A stretch of 64,000 nt of DNA from Galeruca laticollis (Eukaryota; Arthropoda; Insecta; Coleoptera; Chrysomelidae): contig OY998175.1 of assembly GCA_963921935.1 (NCBI GenBank), positions 176,673,262-176,737,261 of the forward strand, written 5' to 3'. A model generated the notes under the pieces. That model was not told the DNA's origin and made no database searches. It was given only the letters and a program-made list of their open reading frames with translations. A program made the position numbers and the translations under genes. This document shows, piece after piece, positions 54,011 to 63,868 of the stretch; position 1 is the first letter of the stretch, and each line of letters begins with the position of its first letter.

Positions 54011-56097
54011 GAATGGTGACATCCAAATGGATCTTTCATTTTCACTAGTTTGCTGGTAACATTGGGACAAAACATTTTTATGAATTTTTCCATATCTGGC
54101 CAATCATCCCCATACAAAATTGTTAGTGGTTTTGAACTACAATGTATTAGTATTAAGAACAAATATTTACACTATAAATATGCTGAATGTCACCTTAAAT
54201 TTCTTTCTTTATACTGCTTCAACAACCAGTCAATATCAATCATGAAATTTATTTGCAAAGAACACTTTAAGGCACCAAGACTAGGACATAATAAATCTAA
54301 AAAAATAATTTGTAACAAATTTTGTTAAGCACTCAATTATTTTGTAGCCTACCTGTGAAAGTGATAGAATTTGGTTGTTCTTTAGTTTGGGGAGCCTTAA
54401 TAATAGTAGTAAAAAATACATTATATGGTGCATTTCTTTCTAATTTTTCCAACATAGTTCCAGGTTTCGGTTTTGTTTTTGAATCTAGTTGATTTTTCTG
54501 TTGGGAAATATTATTTTTTGGACTATTTTTCCTTCTAATTGTAGTTTTAGATTTCACTTTAATATCTGTACTGTCTTCATCTCTTTGACTTTGTTCAGTG
54601 AAATTTTCATTAAGTGAAGAGCTTGTCGAGGGTAAATTGATATCAGAAGGTGATTTATTTGACATCATTTTTAATAATAGTTTTAATGTATCAATTTGTT
54701 CTAAATATACATTTTTAGGCTGCGGAAAATCACTTGGTATTTCGACCTGTGTATCGCTTTCAATTAACTTTGTAACTAAAAGAAAATTAATATCAACTAT
54801 ATAAGAATAATTGAAAACATAAGCAGAAAAATCTCCAAATTTCAGAACTTACTATAAGTATTGTCAATTGGGGTGACTTTGCTCAGTTTTGCATCTCCAT
54901 AGTAAATAGCTGATAGGACATTTGAGGCACTGCAGTCACTGCAACAGTCATCATCAATGTCTAACGAGCTATTCTGTGGTTTGCAATTCATTATGGTGAA
55001 AATGTTGGTGGAAAAAGCTGTAAAGGATTTTATGGCGAAAATTACTAAAGAATGCAGTAATGGAGATTTGGAGGTCTCATTAGTGAGAACAACTGATAAG
55101 GGGAAATTATTTACTTTTCCTCGGGTGTCAAATGAAGCCAGCGTTTCATAAGACCACATTGTTATCAAGCCAACTCCGCCTACTGAAAAGAGAGAGAGTT
55201 TTTTACTTTACGATTGATAAGGAGTCATATTTTTGCACATAGTTCTTCATAGACTTCTTTTTGGAAATTTATTTTTATAATTCATCTTTTGTGGTCACAT
55301 TTTGCAAGACGCTTCAGCATTATTTGTCCACAATTTGCATTATTTTTTTGTATTTTGGGAATAAAATTCAACGTTTTGAACAATTTTTGTGTTTACTACT
55401 GCTCTTGTAACACCCTGAGCAGGTGGCTTTGCCCATCTTTTATCTATAGCTTCATTATACAAATAAAACATCTGTTGGACAAAGTGACCCCACTTGACGA
55501 GGTGACTCACTCGTATTTTATTAATTTTTAATAGGGAGAATTATAATAGCTACATCAATCACATCTACAAACCCCCTTCCAAATATACAAATTTTATCTA
55601 GGATATCAGAAAATAGGTTATGTGAAAATTATACACTTGAATTTTAAAATTGGGCAATGTCACCCCAATTGACTGGTATGTTCAAAATTAAAATAAAATT
55701 AGTGAACCTTAAATAATCCTTAGTATTAAAAGCAAACTTACGGTGAGGGTGATCAAATTCTTTAAAATGATGAGGGTTTTTTCTATAACATTTCAGAGAA
55801 TGGGGACAAATTTCCTTTTTAATTTTTTTTGTATCCTGGTTATCTGAAACATAAAAATGCATACGTGGTATATACCAACATTACAGTATGTTACATAGTT
55901 AGGTTCCAATATTTTCGTCCTGAATCATAGATTAGGGGAGGTCCTGAATAAACTTTTGTAATTTTGGCAAGCATTTTTGACATAAGAAATCGGAATGTTT
56001 AACAAAGGATCAAAACATTGGCGCTTAAGAAGTTACTTTATTAGGGAAACTAATACGTACCAGAATTTACATTTTTTCTTTTTAAAAAGGAATGCAT
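54011..56097 (-). CDS. Tyrosyl-DNA phosphodiesterase 1-like gene, exons 1-5, copy B (compact, truncated)
   Basis: The exons are 56061-56097 (ATG, MHSFLKRKNVNS), 55742-55843 (PBZ finger CPHSLKCYRKNPHHFKEFDH), 54353-54775, 54194-54296 and 54011-54136, with the same phases and splice sites as copy A. Exon 5 ends DPFGCHH at the start of the first HKN motif. No frame-breaking change is visible in these five exons. The rest of the enzyme (catalytic Lys of motif 1, all of motif 2) is not found to the left, where unrelated elements follow. Introns are small except for intron 2, which holds an inverted-repeat element (54850-55675). As it stands the encoded product would lack catalytic activity. Confidence 0.72.
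54850..55675. mobile_element. Inverted-repeat DNA element in TDP1 intron 2, copy B
   Basis: The ends TCAATTGGGGTGACTTTGC and GTCACCCCAATTGAC are inverted, and GTGACCCC/GGGGTGAC-like motifs recur internally. The same element is present in copy A, so it predates the duplication. A minus-strand frame of 108 codons inside it is not conserved in copy A and is probably not an exon. Confidence 0.65.
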
Positions 56098-56373
56098 TAT
56101 TTATTAACTGGTATTTTATGAAAGTATGTCATGTATAAATGTTGAAAGCTGTTTATATCCAAGAAATAGAAAGCAAAAAGTATGGTTATGAAGCTGTCAG
56201 GTTTTATTCAAATGTGATGGCGGGAAATCTTAATAACAAAGTGTCAACTCATATAAAGGCTAGCGTACATTATGGCAGACCGCATCACATAACCACTGAA
56301 CTAAAAATCAGTTTAGTGCGCGTAACAAAAATCTAAATTATCGCACACTACAGGCCATCATAGAAAAAGTATT

Positions 56374-57390
56374 AAGGTACTACTTCCCGTGACGCTCTAA
56401 GCTCAAATTTTGACGCTCAAACCGATGGTCACATGACTAAATGTGCAGCTTAGCGTCGCTTCAGGAAGTTCGTTTTAAACCAACTTTCTCCAACATATTA
56501 AATGAAATGTAACAAAACTTCTACAAATAAAGTTCTTATTATAAAACGCATAAAATTATTTAACATCAAAATACAATTTATTAAATGAAAAATAAGCAAA
56601 TTTACTAGGTTTTCACTTTCCACCAATAAAATTTAAAATCATTAATAATTTCGTGACTACGTTAAAAATCCCTAATTTGAGGAAAAATCTACACCTTTGG
56701 CAACATTGGCTTGTACTGTATTAGTCTATAGACAAATCGAATAAGTATTTTTCACTCTATGAGAGAATATATGGATGAAGAATTGGAATCTATAATTTAT
56801 ATTTAATGCTTTCACTTGTGATAAACAATGTATATTCCGATTATACCATTCAGTATATTTTTGATGACATTCGGCAACATATTTTCCATATCGATCGTTA
56901 TTTGACATTTTTACACTTGCTTATCAATATAATTATTAACAGGAACAATTAAATTTATAAAAGTAATATCTCATCCATACCTCAAATGTGACTAGTATTG
57001 CAACAATGAAAAACTCAAAGTCAAAATGTGACAAATTTATTTTATTATACTGAAGTGCTGAGCCACTAGTTTCGGCCATCAATGGCCATCTTCAGGCTAA
57101 ATGATGATAATTATTAGTGGGGCAACAAACGTCCACACATAGCGCCTATGAAGGGAAGGATGTAATTTAGGTTACTGGAAAGTGCAACTACTATAAACGC
57201 ATGTTACCCCCGAAATAAAAGCTAACGAATTAAATTTATGTTGTATATGTATTTTATTTGCAAGACGCTCCAATTTTGACGCTGGAATTCATTTTTCATG
57301 GAAGCTATAAATTTGAGCGTACCATTTCGTCACGTGACAACTTTTGACGCTCATTTTTTGAGCTTCTAGCGTCACGTGAAAATGTACCTT
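56374..57390. mobile_element. Non-coding inverted-repeat element, about 1 kb
   Basis: The left end AAGGTACTACTTCCCGTGAC and the right end read inward from AAGGTACATTTTCACGTGAC are imperfect inverted repeats of about 48 bp, rich in TTTGACGCTC/GAGCGTCAAA motifs. No coding sequence is recognised inside. Confidence 0.6.
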
Positions 57391-57778
57391 TATGCAAGGT
57401 CAAGCAATACAGGCGGACAACATTGCAGCCAACTGGTGGATCAATCGCTCTCATATTCTCGCGACGAAGTTATAGGTACTTTTTGTCTTTATCATTACTC
57501 TTCTTTCAAATTTTAACTAATCACGCGGCTGTACTACATACTCGTATGGTGTTTTAGTAGTTCTTAAGAAGCTTCTCTCTATTCTATGAAACTTCGTGAA
57601 CACATAGAATACGTTTCATTTTTGCTTCAACTCTCTGACAAACAATAGACTGAATAAATACAACTCTTCGTTAGAATAAGAACTATCCATTGCTTAGGAC
57701 TATCAGCGATTATTCGCGCTATTCGTGGTGACGTCATAATCTTAGGTTATGTCAGTTTTGTATCCAAACAAACATAAT
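57391..57778. other. no gene recognised
   Basis: Flank between the inverted-repeat element and the Gypsy LTR. Nothing recognisable. Confidence 0.35.
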
Positions 57779-58253
57779 GTAATGTTTTTGTTATTTATTT
57801 AAACAATAAACGGGTGGGATAAATTTTAAACACTCGGTATTGCTACTTACTAATTTATTTAAACACTAACTCACTAACACTAATTTATATGTACTTAACT
57901 AGTCTCTTAAATTTAATTTATATGCACACTAACTTATTAATTTATAACACTTTTATATTCACTTAATTACTGTTTATTTGTCAAGATCACTTTATCAACT
58001 CATAAACTCAACTCATCCGCTGATCGGTCCTGTATTTATATCAAAGCTTTCTTTACTAGAACATTCCGTATGGGACAAATGCCTTTCGCGATATTTCTCA
58101 AAATGCCTTTCGAGAACATGTTTAAAAAGGACGGTCACAATAAATCCCAATAGACCTTCTCAGAATTCGGCGCGCTCGCCATTTTCTTAACTTCGTTAAC
58201 ATAAGGTTACAGGGCCGTACTCAGTATCTGCTTCGGTGTGGGAGTTCGTAACA
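57779..58253 (-). repeat. Gypsy 3' LTR
   Basis: 475 bp, in element orientation beginning TGTTACGAACTCC and ending AACATTACA. A TATA-like box TATAAATA lies at 58033-58040 and an AATAAA-type polyadenylation signal near 57791-57797. A polypurine tract, AAGGAGGGAG, adjoins it inside the element (about 58257-58266). Confidence 0.85.
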
Positions 58254-58715
58254 TTACTCCCTCCTTAAATGAAAGTTCCTCCTGGAACTTTTGTGTAGCC
58301 GAGACTGGATGTTTGAATCGGCAACTAGCCGCATTTCTACACTTTTCGATCTTATGAAAATAGCAGGGCACCGTCTTCATCGGATACTGATAACGGGGGT
58401 TGTAGCTGCAAATCAATATCTGGACACCGGTATCTTGAAAGATAATCTCTACCATGTTCCTGATGATTCGCCAATCCAACTGGTTACTAGCTATCTTAGG
58501 CATAGCCAGTTTCTTCACGTTGGATTCCAACACATGGTCTCGGAGGTTTCGAAGTGCTTCCCACACATCGCGGTAGGTAGATCGATCTTGGAATTCATTT
58601 TTAGTTACCACGTAGAAGTCATACCGCGAATTATGTTTCAGTTTCAGTGTCTTGCCAGGGGCTGGAATCTGGTCTTCAAGTTTTTTTAATTGCCCGAACT
58701 TCTTTCGAAAGACGT
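58207..58715 (-). pseudogene. C-terminal half of a macro domain plus CCCH zinc finger, end of Gypsy pol
   Basis: This frame continues the macro domain that starts at the end of the integrase frame, one base out of phase, with the break near 58697-58706. It contains LEDQIPAPGKTLKLKHN, YDFYVVTKNEFQDRSTYRDV and KKLAMPKIASNQLDW, and ends the fold with VQILICSYNP. These match strands and helices of the TARG1/Poa1-like macro subfamily (Y-x-V-T-K, P-T-Y-x-x-V, L-x-M-P-x-I, L-D-W, then I-x-I-x-x-Y). A CCCH finger follows, CYFHKIEKCRNAASCRFKH (C-x7-C-x5-C-x3-H, 58303-58362). The frame stops at 58207, inside the LTR. Macro domains bind or hydrolyse ADP-ribose, and CCCH fingers often bind RNA. The role here is unknown. 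The Gly/Asp-rich ligand loop is shortened. Confidence 0.68.
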
Positions 58716-60110
58716 TGCCAACCCTCGTGCGTTCTTGATACGGGCGGGGATGTTGTATGCCAGTGAATAATCTTCTGGGAGAGTGAACAAATCTTGTTGT
58801 TGTTCCGAAGTGACTCCATATCTAGCTTTCCCGGTACCTCCATACGCGCCCATAAATTCATCGAAGGTGGGGTCAGACACATCTCGAATAAGGTTTACTC
58901 CTTCCTCTATGTCATGGTCTCCTTCAAATGGCGCTAGACGGTTTCGGTGAACTACTTTTGGTTTTCCGTTGGGGATCTTGCTTATGCGATATAAAACATC
59001 ATTGATCCTTTTCTTGATCAAGTATGGACCTTCCCAGGTTTTTTGTAATTTTGGAGAAAATCCTTTTCTCCTCGCCGGGTTGTGTAACCATACTTTGTCC
59101 CCTTCTTTAAAACCGCCCTCTGTGGCCTGCGTGTCGTACCGACTTTTCATTCTGTCGCTGGCAACTTGAAGATTTGTTCGAACTAGTTCATGAATATCGT
59201 CCAGCCTTCTTCTCAATTGGATCACGTAGTCTTCGCCTGCTATATCTTCTCCAGGTCGACAGCCAAATTCCAGGTCACAAGGAAGCCTCATTTCACGTCC
59301 AAACAGGATTTTCGCAGGTGTTTCACCCGTGGACTCATTGACGGCAGATCGATAAGCCAATGCGAATAGGGAGAGATACTGGTCCCAATCTCTCTGATGG
59401 CTGGATACTACTTTGAACAGGTATTTTCCAATACTCCTGTTCATCCTCTCGACCATTCCATCTGACTGTGGATGTAATGCTGTTGTTCTGGTCTTCTTCA
59501 TTCCCAGCTTGTCGCAAATCTCCTGGAATAGATGGCTTTCGAAATTTCTTCCCTGGTCACTGTGGACTTCCATGGGCACTCCATATCGGCTGATGAATTC
59601 TTCCACCAATACATCCGCGACAGTTGTGGCCTCTTGGTTCGGGATAGCGTAAATTTCCACCCACTTTGTAAAATAATCCATTACAACCAGTATGTACTTG
59701 CTACCATTTTCTGTCGTCGGAAATGGTCCAGCGATATCTAAAGCAATCCTTTCGAAAGGGCTTCCAACATTGTACTGTTTCATGGGTGCCTTCCTCTTGC
59801 GATGTGGTCCATTACTCGTAGCACAAGTCGTACATTTCTTACACCAGTCCTTCACATCGTCGGAGCTGTTCATCCAATAAAACCGTTCACGAACTCGCTG
59901 AAGGGTTTTCTTCACTCCCAGATGACCTCCCGATGGACTGTCGTGTAACTTCTTCAGTACCTCAGCTACTCTTGTTCTCGGGATAACTAGCTGTCTCCTC
60001 ATCTCAGAACCATCATCGTTTTCAAGGACTCTTTTCAACAGCCCTTCTTCCAGGACAAGGGAGTCCCACTGAGCCCAATACGCCTTGAGTTTCGGTGAAA
60101 ATCTTGACAC
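58686..60110 (-). CDS. Gypsy integrase, with start of macro domain at its C-terminus
   Basis: 474 codons without interruption. The N-terminal zinc site uses His 56, His 63, Cys 93 and Cys 96. The catalytic triad is Asp 125 (ALDIAGPF), Asp 185 (VHSDQGRNF) and Glu 221 (SDGMVERMN), with the usual 35-residue spacing. A GPY-type C-terminal module follows (WEGPYLIKKRI). After it, an extension reads DLFTLPEDYSLAYNIPARI and GLATSFE, which matches the first strands of a macro domain. The stop at 58686 results from a frameshift, and the domain goes on at 58715-58207. The upstream junction with the RNase H frame is a TAG at 60117-60119. The enzyme inserts the element DNA. Confidence 0.88.
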   Translation of the reverse strand: MSRFSPKLKAYWAQWDSLVLEEGLLKRVLENDDGSEMRRQLVIPRTRVAEVLKKLHDSPSGGHLGVKKTLQRVRERFYWMNSSDDVKDWCKKCTTCATSNGPHRKRKAPMKQYNVGSPFERIALDIAGPFPTTENGSKYILVVMDYFTKWVEIYAIPNQEATTVADVLVEEFISRYGVPMEVHSDQGRNFESHLFQEICDKLGMKKTRTTALHPQSDGMVERMNRSIGKYLFKVVSSHQRDWDQYLSLFALAYRSAVNESTGETPAKILFGREMRLPCDLEFGCRPGEDIAGEDYVIQLRRRLDDIHELVRTNLQVASDRMKSRYDTQATEGGFKEGDKVWLHNPARRKGFSPKLQKTWEGPYLIKKRINDVLYRISKIPNGKPKVVHRNRLAPFEGDHDIEEGVNLIRDVSDPTFDEFMGAYGGTGKARYGVTSEQQQDLFTLPEDYSLAYNIPARIKNARGLATSFERSSGN

Positions 60111-60116
60111 TTCTTG

Positions 60117-61433
60117 CTAGGTAGGTCGCCGGTTTTCTTTCTTCCATTGCCGGATCATCTTCAGGTGAGGATCATTCTCCTGATCTTCTCTGATTCTGGT
60201 GGGTGACCATTCCTCGTTGACTACAGTAGTTCTTAAAACTGCAGCTTCCCTAGATTCCACCTTGTTGCAGTGGGAGCAGTCTGTTGTGCACGGCCGTCTG
60301 GACAGGGAGTCGGCATTTCGGTGACTCACACCAGCTCGATGTTCGATGTTGAAATCGTATTCTTGAAGTCGTTCAATCCATCTAGCGATCTGGCCCTCGG
60401 GATTCTTGAACTGCATCAACCACTTAAGTGCTGCATGATCAGTCCGGATTAAAAACTTCCTACCATAGAGATACTGGTAAAAGTGTTCCACGGACTTCAC
60501 TACTGCCAAAAGTTCTCTTCTTGTGACGCAGTAGTTCCGTTCTGGTTTGGAGAGGACTTTACTGAAATATCCCAGCACTCTTTCTTGCCCTCCTTGGATC
60601 TGTGAGAGCACTCCACCAATTCCTACGTTGCTTGCGTCAGTGTCAAGAATAAAGTCTCCCTCTGGTAATGGATATCCTAATATCGGCGCCGAGGTTAAAT
60701 GCCTCTTCAAAGTTTCAAAAGCCGTTTGACAGTCTTCGTCCCATTGGAAAGCTCTTGCTTCTTCTGTAAGTCGCGTTAGAGGCTTGGCAATATCCCCAAA
60801 CTTCCTGATAAATCTTCTGTAATACGTGCAAAGTCCAAGGAAACTCCTAATTTGATGTTTGTCGGTTGGTTGCGGCCATTGCTGAATGGAAGCAACTTTC
60901 TCTGGATCCACCGCCCCTCCTTCATTGCTCACTATATGACCTAGATATTTGACTCGGTTTTGGAACAGCTGACATTTCTTCGGGTTTAACATGAGCTGGG
61001 CAGCTTGGAGTCGTTTGAATACGTCTTCCAAATTTTTCAGATGTTCGTCAAATGTCTTCCCCAGTACTACGATGTCGTCCAAATAGACCAGGCATGTCTT
61101 CCAAGACAACCCTCTCAAGACATTTTCCATAAGTCTTTCAAATGTCGCAGGCGCATTACAGAGCCCGAATGGCATGACGTTGAATTGCCATAATCCAGAT
61201 CCGGTGGTAAAAGCAGTCTTCTCTTTATCTTTTGGGTCCATTTCTACTTGCCAATAACTAGACTTCAGGTCCAAGGTGGAAAACAGTTTGCTGCCGGCCA
61301 AAGTATCTAGCGTATCGTCAATTCGAGGCAGAGGATAGCTGTCCTTCTTCGTCACGTTGTTAAGCCTGCGATAATCAACGCAGAATCTCGTAGTTCCATC
61401 CTTTTCTTGACGAGCACTACTGGAGACACCCAT
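60117..61433 (-). pseudogene. Gypsy reverse transcriptase and RNase H
   Basis: Reverse-transcriptase blocks are RFCVDYRRLNNVT, STLDLKSSYWQV (motif A), FNVMPFGLCNAPATFERLM and CLVYLDDIVVLG (Asp 119/120). RNase H follows with FILDTDASNVGIGGVLSQ, TRRELLAVVKSVEHF and RTDHAALKWLM. The upstream frame enters through a one-base shift near 61410-61420, and the 3' end is a TAG that reads straight on into the integrase, so both ends are mutation scars and the pol gene was once continuous. It copies element RNA in the cytoplasmic particle. Confidence 0.9.
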
Positions 61434-61528
61434 GGACTAGTAGATGGTTCTATTACTTTTTCTTCTGCCATCTCTTGAATTATTTTTTCAGCTTCCTCTC
61501 TCTTCGCTCGTGGAAGTCTTCGAGCTGA

Positions 61529-62480
61529 TTATCTAATTGGCTTAGCATTACCAGTATCGATTTTTTGTTCGACGGCTGATGTTCTGCCAGTCTTTCCTCC
61601 TTTTGGTACGAATAAGTCTCGATACTGCAAGAGAAATTCTCTCATTCTCTTTTTTTCAGCTCGATCCAAAGATTGACTAGCTACTGATAACATTTGTTCG
61701 AATCTGGCATTAGAATTGTCAGTGGTCGTTGTTTGACGAACTATTGACGTCACTGGTACGCAGGATCTAATCTTTGTTTCCTTCTTGATTGTAATTGGGT
61801 AATCGTTCACGTTTATCACACGTACTGGGATCTCTTTCGCCGACGTGACCAATCCTTTTCCAATTAGTACTCCTTTGCCAACTTCTTCGTCGTGGTTCCT
61901 TGGCTCCATCATAACCGGTGTACCTTCCTCCATGATTCCCTGTAGCCGTGCTACTATCATGGTTTCGCTTCGTGCAGGTAGAACGGTATCTTCCTGTACA
62001 GCTGCCAACACCGCGCTGCCTTCATATGGATGCAGGAATACCTCCTCGAAACCCACTTTAATGGTTCTGTTTCTTAAGTCTAATTGGAAACCATGTACAT
62101 TCATTACGTCCATTCCCAGAATCACGTCTTCTTCAATGTCAGCTACGATTACCGTATGCGTGAACTTTTCTGCGCCAATTCCCAATTGGATTTGTGTTTC
62201 CCCGTGAACGTTGGCACTTTCGCCTGTGGCGGTCCGCAGTCGCAGTCTCGTTGGTAGATGCTTCTTCTTGGGGTTTATTATCTCTGGTCGTATAATGGTT
62301 CTAGTTGCTCCAGTGTCAACCAGCAGAGCATATTTCTTGCCATTCACTTCGCCATCCACATATACACTGTCGTTGCGACATCTGAGAGAAGCTATCAGTA
62401 TGAGAGGGTCTTTGGATTGATCATGGGTCGGTGCTGCCCCCTCGTAGCCGACCCGTTCTAGGTTTCCTGTGACTGGGGTT
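61529..62480 (-). pseudogene. Gypsy aspartic protease and pol N-terminus
   Basis: The frame is open from within the end of gag in the -1 register, consistent with Gag-Pol frameshifting. It holds the protease site LLVDTGATRTII and the second conserved block VILGMDVMN. It ends AKPIR at a TAA (61529-61531). The same frame continues past it with ARRLPRAKREEAEKIIQ toward the reverse transcriptase, so the TAA is a nonsense mutation. The protease would process Gag-Pol. Confidence 0.8.
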
Positions 62481-63705
62481 CTTGGTTTGCAGGAGTCTTG
62501 GGGCGCTTACACGAACTACGTACATGCCCTAGCTCGCCACAATTCCAGGATCTGATCTTTCTTGGCTTCTTGTCCATCATACTTTTTATTAAACTGACGA
62601 ACTGGTCAAATATGTCTTCGTCACCTTCTTCTTGGATGGTCCTGATTTTGTTATATCCTGAAGCCTTCGTTGCTGCTTTATATTCAAGAGCAGCTGTCAA
62701 TGCGTCAACTAATGTTTTGGGATGGGCTAAACAAAGCGTCCTCTGCATATCGGGGTCACGTAAGCCATCAATAAAGGCCTGGATGCCCAGACATTCCATC
62801 ATGTTCTCTGGTGCTGACGGATAAGCAAATCGAACGAGTCGGGCAATATCCACTTCATACTCTTGAAGGGCTTCATCGCGTTTCTGGTTTCGGTTCTTCA
62901 GTTGGGACTGGTACACATGTTCTAGATGTTCGTGACCGTACCGCATGTCCAACCTCTTCTTCAGCAGCTCCAAATCATCCGTTTCTTCCAGAGGTATCGT
63001 CTGAAGTATATCTAAGGCATCTCCCCGAAGCGCGATAGTTAGGTTCACTGCTTTCTCCTTATCGGACCAATTATTCACTCTAGCGGCTGCTTCGAACTGT
63101 TTTACGTAATTGGTCCACGACATCTTTCCATCGAACGTTGGGGCCTTGACTCGGGTAAAACCGCCAATATCATATGTCTTGGGTTGTGTTTCTGGCTTGC
63201 AGATCTCGATCTTCTTTTCTTCAGCTGAAGTGTCCTGTGTTCTTAAATCGGCAATCTTTGTCTCTAACTTCCTAATTTTCTCGTCCATCTGATATCCCAT
63301 CGTTGCCATCTTATTCTCCATGTCTGATTTTAGAGACGAAATTTTATTCTCGACTTCAGCAGCAATGTCATTTTTCAATGATAAAATATCTGCAGAAATA
63401 TCATTCTTCATAGCAGAAATCTCGCTTTTCATTGTGGTAATCTTCTCGTCCATATTGGTAGAAATATCATTCTTCATAGTAGAAATCTTCTCGTCCATAT
63501 CAGCAGAAATATTAGCAGAAATTTACGAGATTAAGGTGGAAGCCTCGTCATTGAATAAAAATGATTCTGGATCAAAGCCGTCATTTTCCAGTGCCACTTT
63601 AAGTCTTTCTACTAATTCGCTTTTCTTACCGGACGTTTCCAACTCACGATCTTCCAATTCTGCTCTTAATTCCGCCATTTTTAGATCACACAGTCTCTTG
63701 GCCAT
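62458..63705 (-). pseudogene. Gypsy Gag with N-terminal SAP domain and coiled coil
   Basis: From ATG 63705 the product begins with a SAP fold (CDLKMAELRAELEDRELETS, then GKKSELVERLK). A TAA at 63523-63525 interrupts, and the same frame continues with a long repetitive coiled coil of M-D-E-K-I-S/T-T-M-K type (about residues 70-150). The capsid-like retrotransposon Gag domain follows (FDGKMSWTNYVKQFEAAARV to AFIDGLRDPDMQRTL). The C-terminal zinc knuckle reads SWNCGELGHVRSSC, so the first Cys of C-x2-C-x4-H-x4-C is replaced by Ser. SAP motifs bind AT-rich DNA and might tether particles to chromatin; that is inference. Confidence 0.82.
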
Positions 63706-63718
63706 TTTGATGTAGCTA

Positions 63719-63842
63719 TTTATTTATATTACCCCACACCTGACACCAATGTAATGTTTTTGTTATTTATTTAAACAATAAACGGGTGGGATAAATTTTA
63801 AAAACATTACATTGGTGTCAGGTGTGGGGTAATATAAATAAA
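63719..63842. repeat. Head-to-head palindromic junction of two Gypsy copies
   Basis: The primer-site and leader region (63719-63760) returns inverted at 63801-63842. Between them lie about 50 bp of one LTR end and only a few bases of the other. Gag genes point away from each other. Confidence 0.85.
63733..63753 (-). promoter_or_regulatory. Gypsy primer-binding site
   Basis: Directly inside the LTR end the element strand reads TTGGTGTCAGGTGTGGGG. This resembles the complement of a tRNA-Leu 3' end (TGGTGTCAGGAGTGGG from memory), with one difference. Confidence 0.5.
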
Positions 63843-63868
63843 TAGCCAAGAGACTGTGTGATCTGAAA

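Larger units (their letters stand above)
57779..63803 (-). mobile_element. Gypsy (Ty3-type) LTR retrotransposon with macro-domain extension
   Basis: The order on the minus strand is a 5' LTR remnant (only about 50 bp, 63754-63803), primer site, gag, protease, reverse transcriptase, RNase H, integrase, macro domain, CCCH finger, polypurine tract and 3' LTR. No envelope gene is present. The 5' LTR is lost at a head-to-head junction with a second copy. At least three nonsense codons and two frameshifts make this copy defective. Confidence 0.9.

Noticed and set aside
54842..55168. 108-codon frame in intron 2 of TDP1 copy B as an extra exon
   Set aside because: It lies inside an inverted-repeat element, is not preserved in copy A, and exon 2 already joins exon 3 in phase without it.
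57045..57110. Possible Penelope 3' segment (GGCCATCAATGGCC region)
   Set aside because: Too short and without coding; it could be part of the 56374-57390 element.
63320..63715. Serine-rich plus-strand frame at the right end
   Set aside because: Antisense of the Gypsy Gag coiled coil and SAP region.
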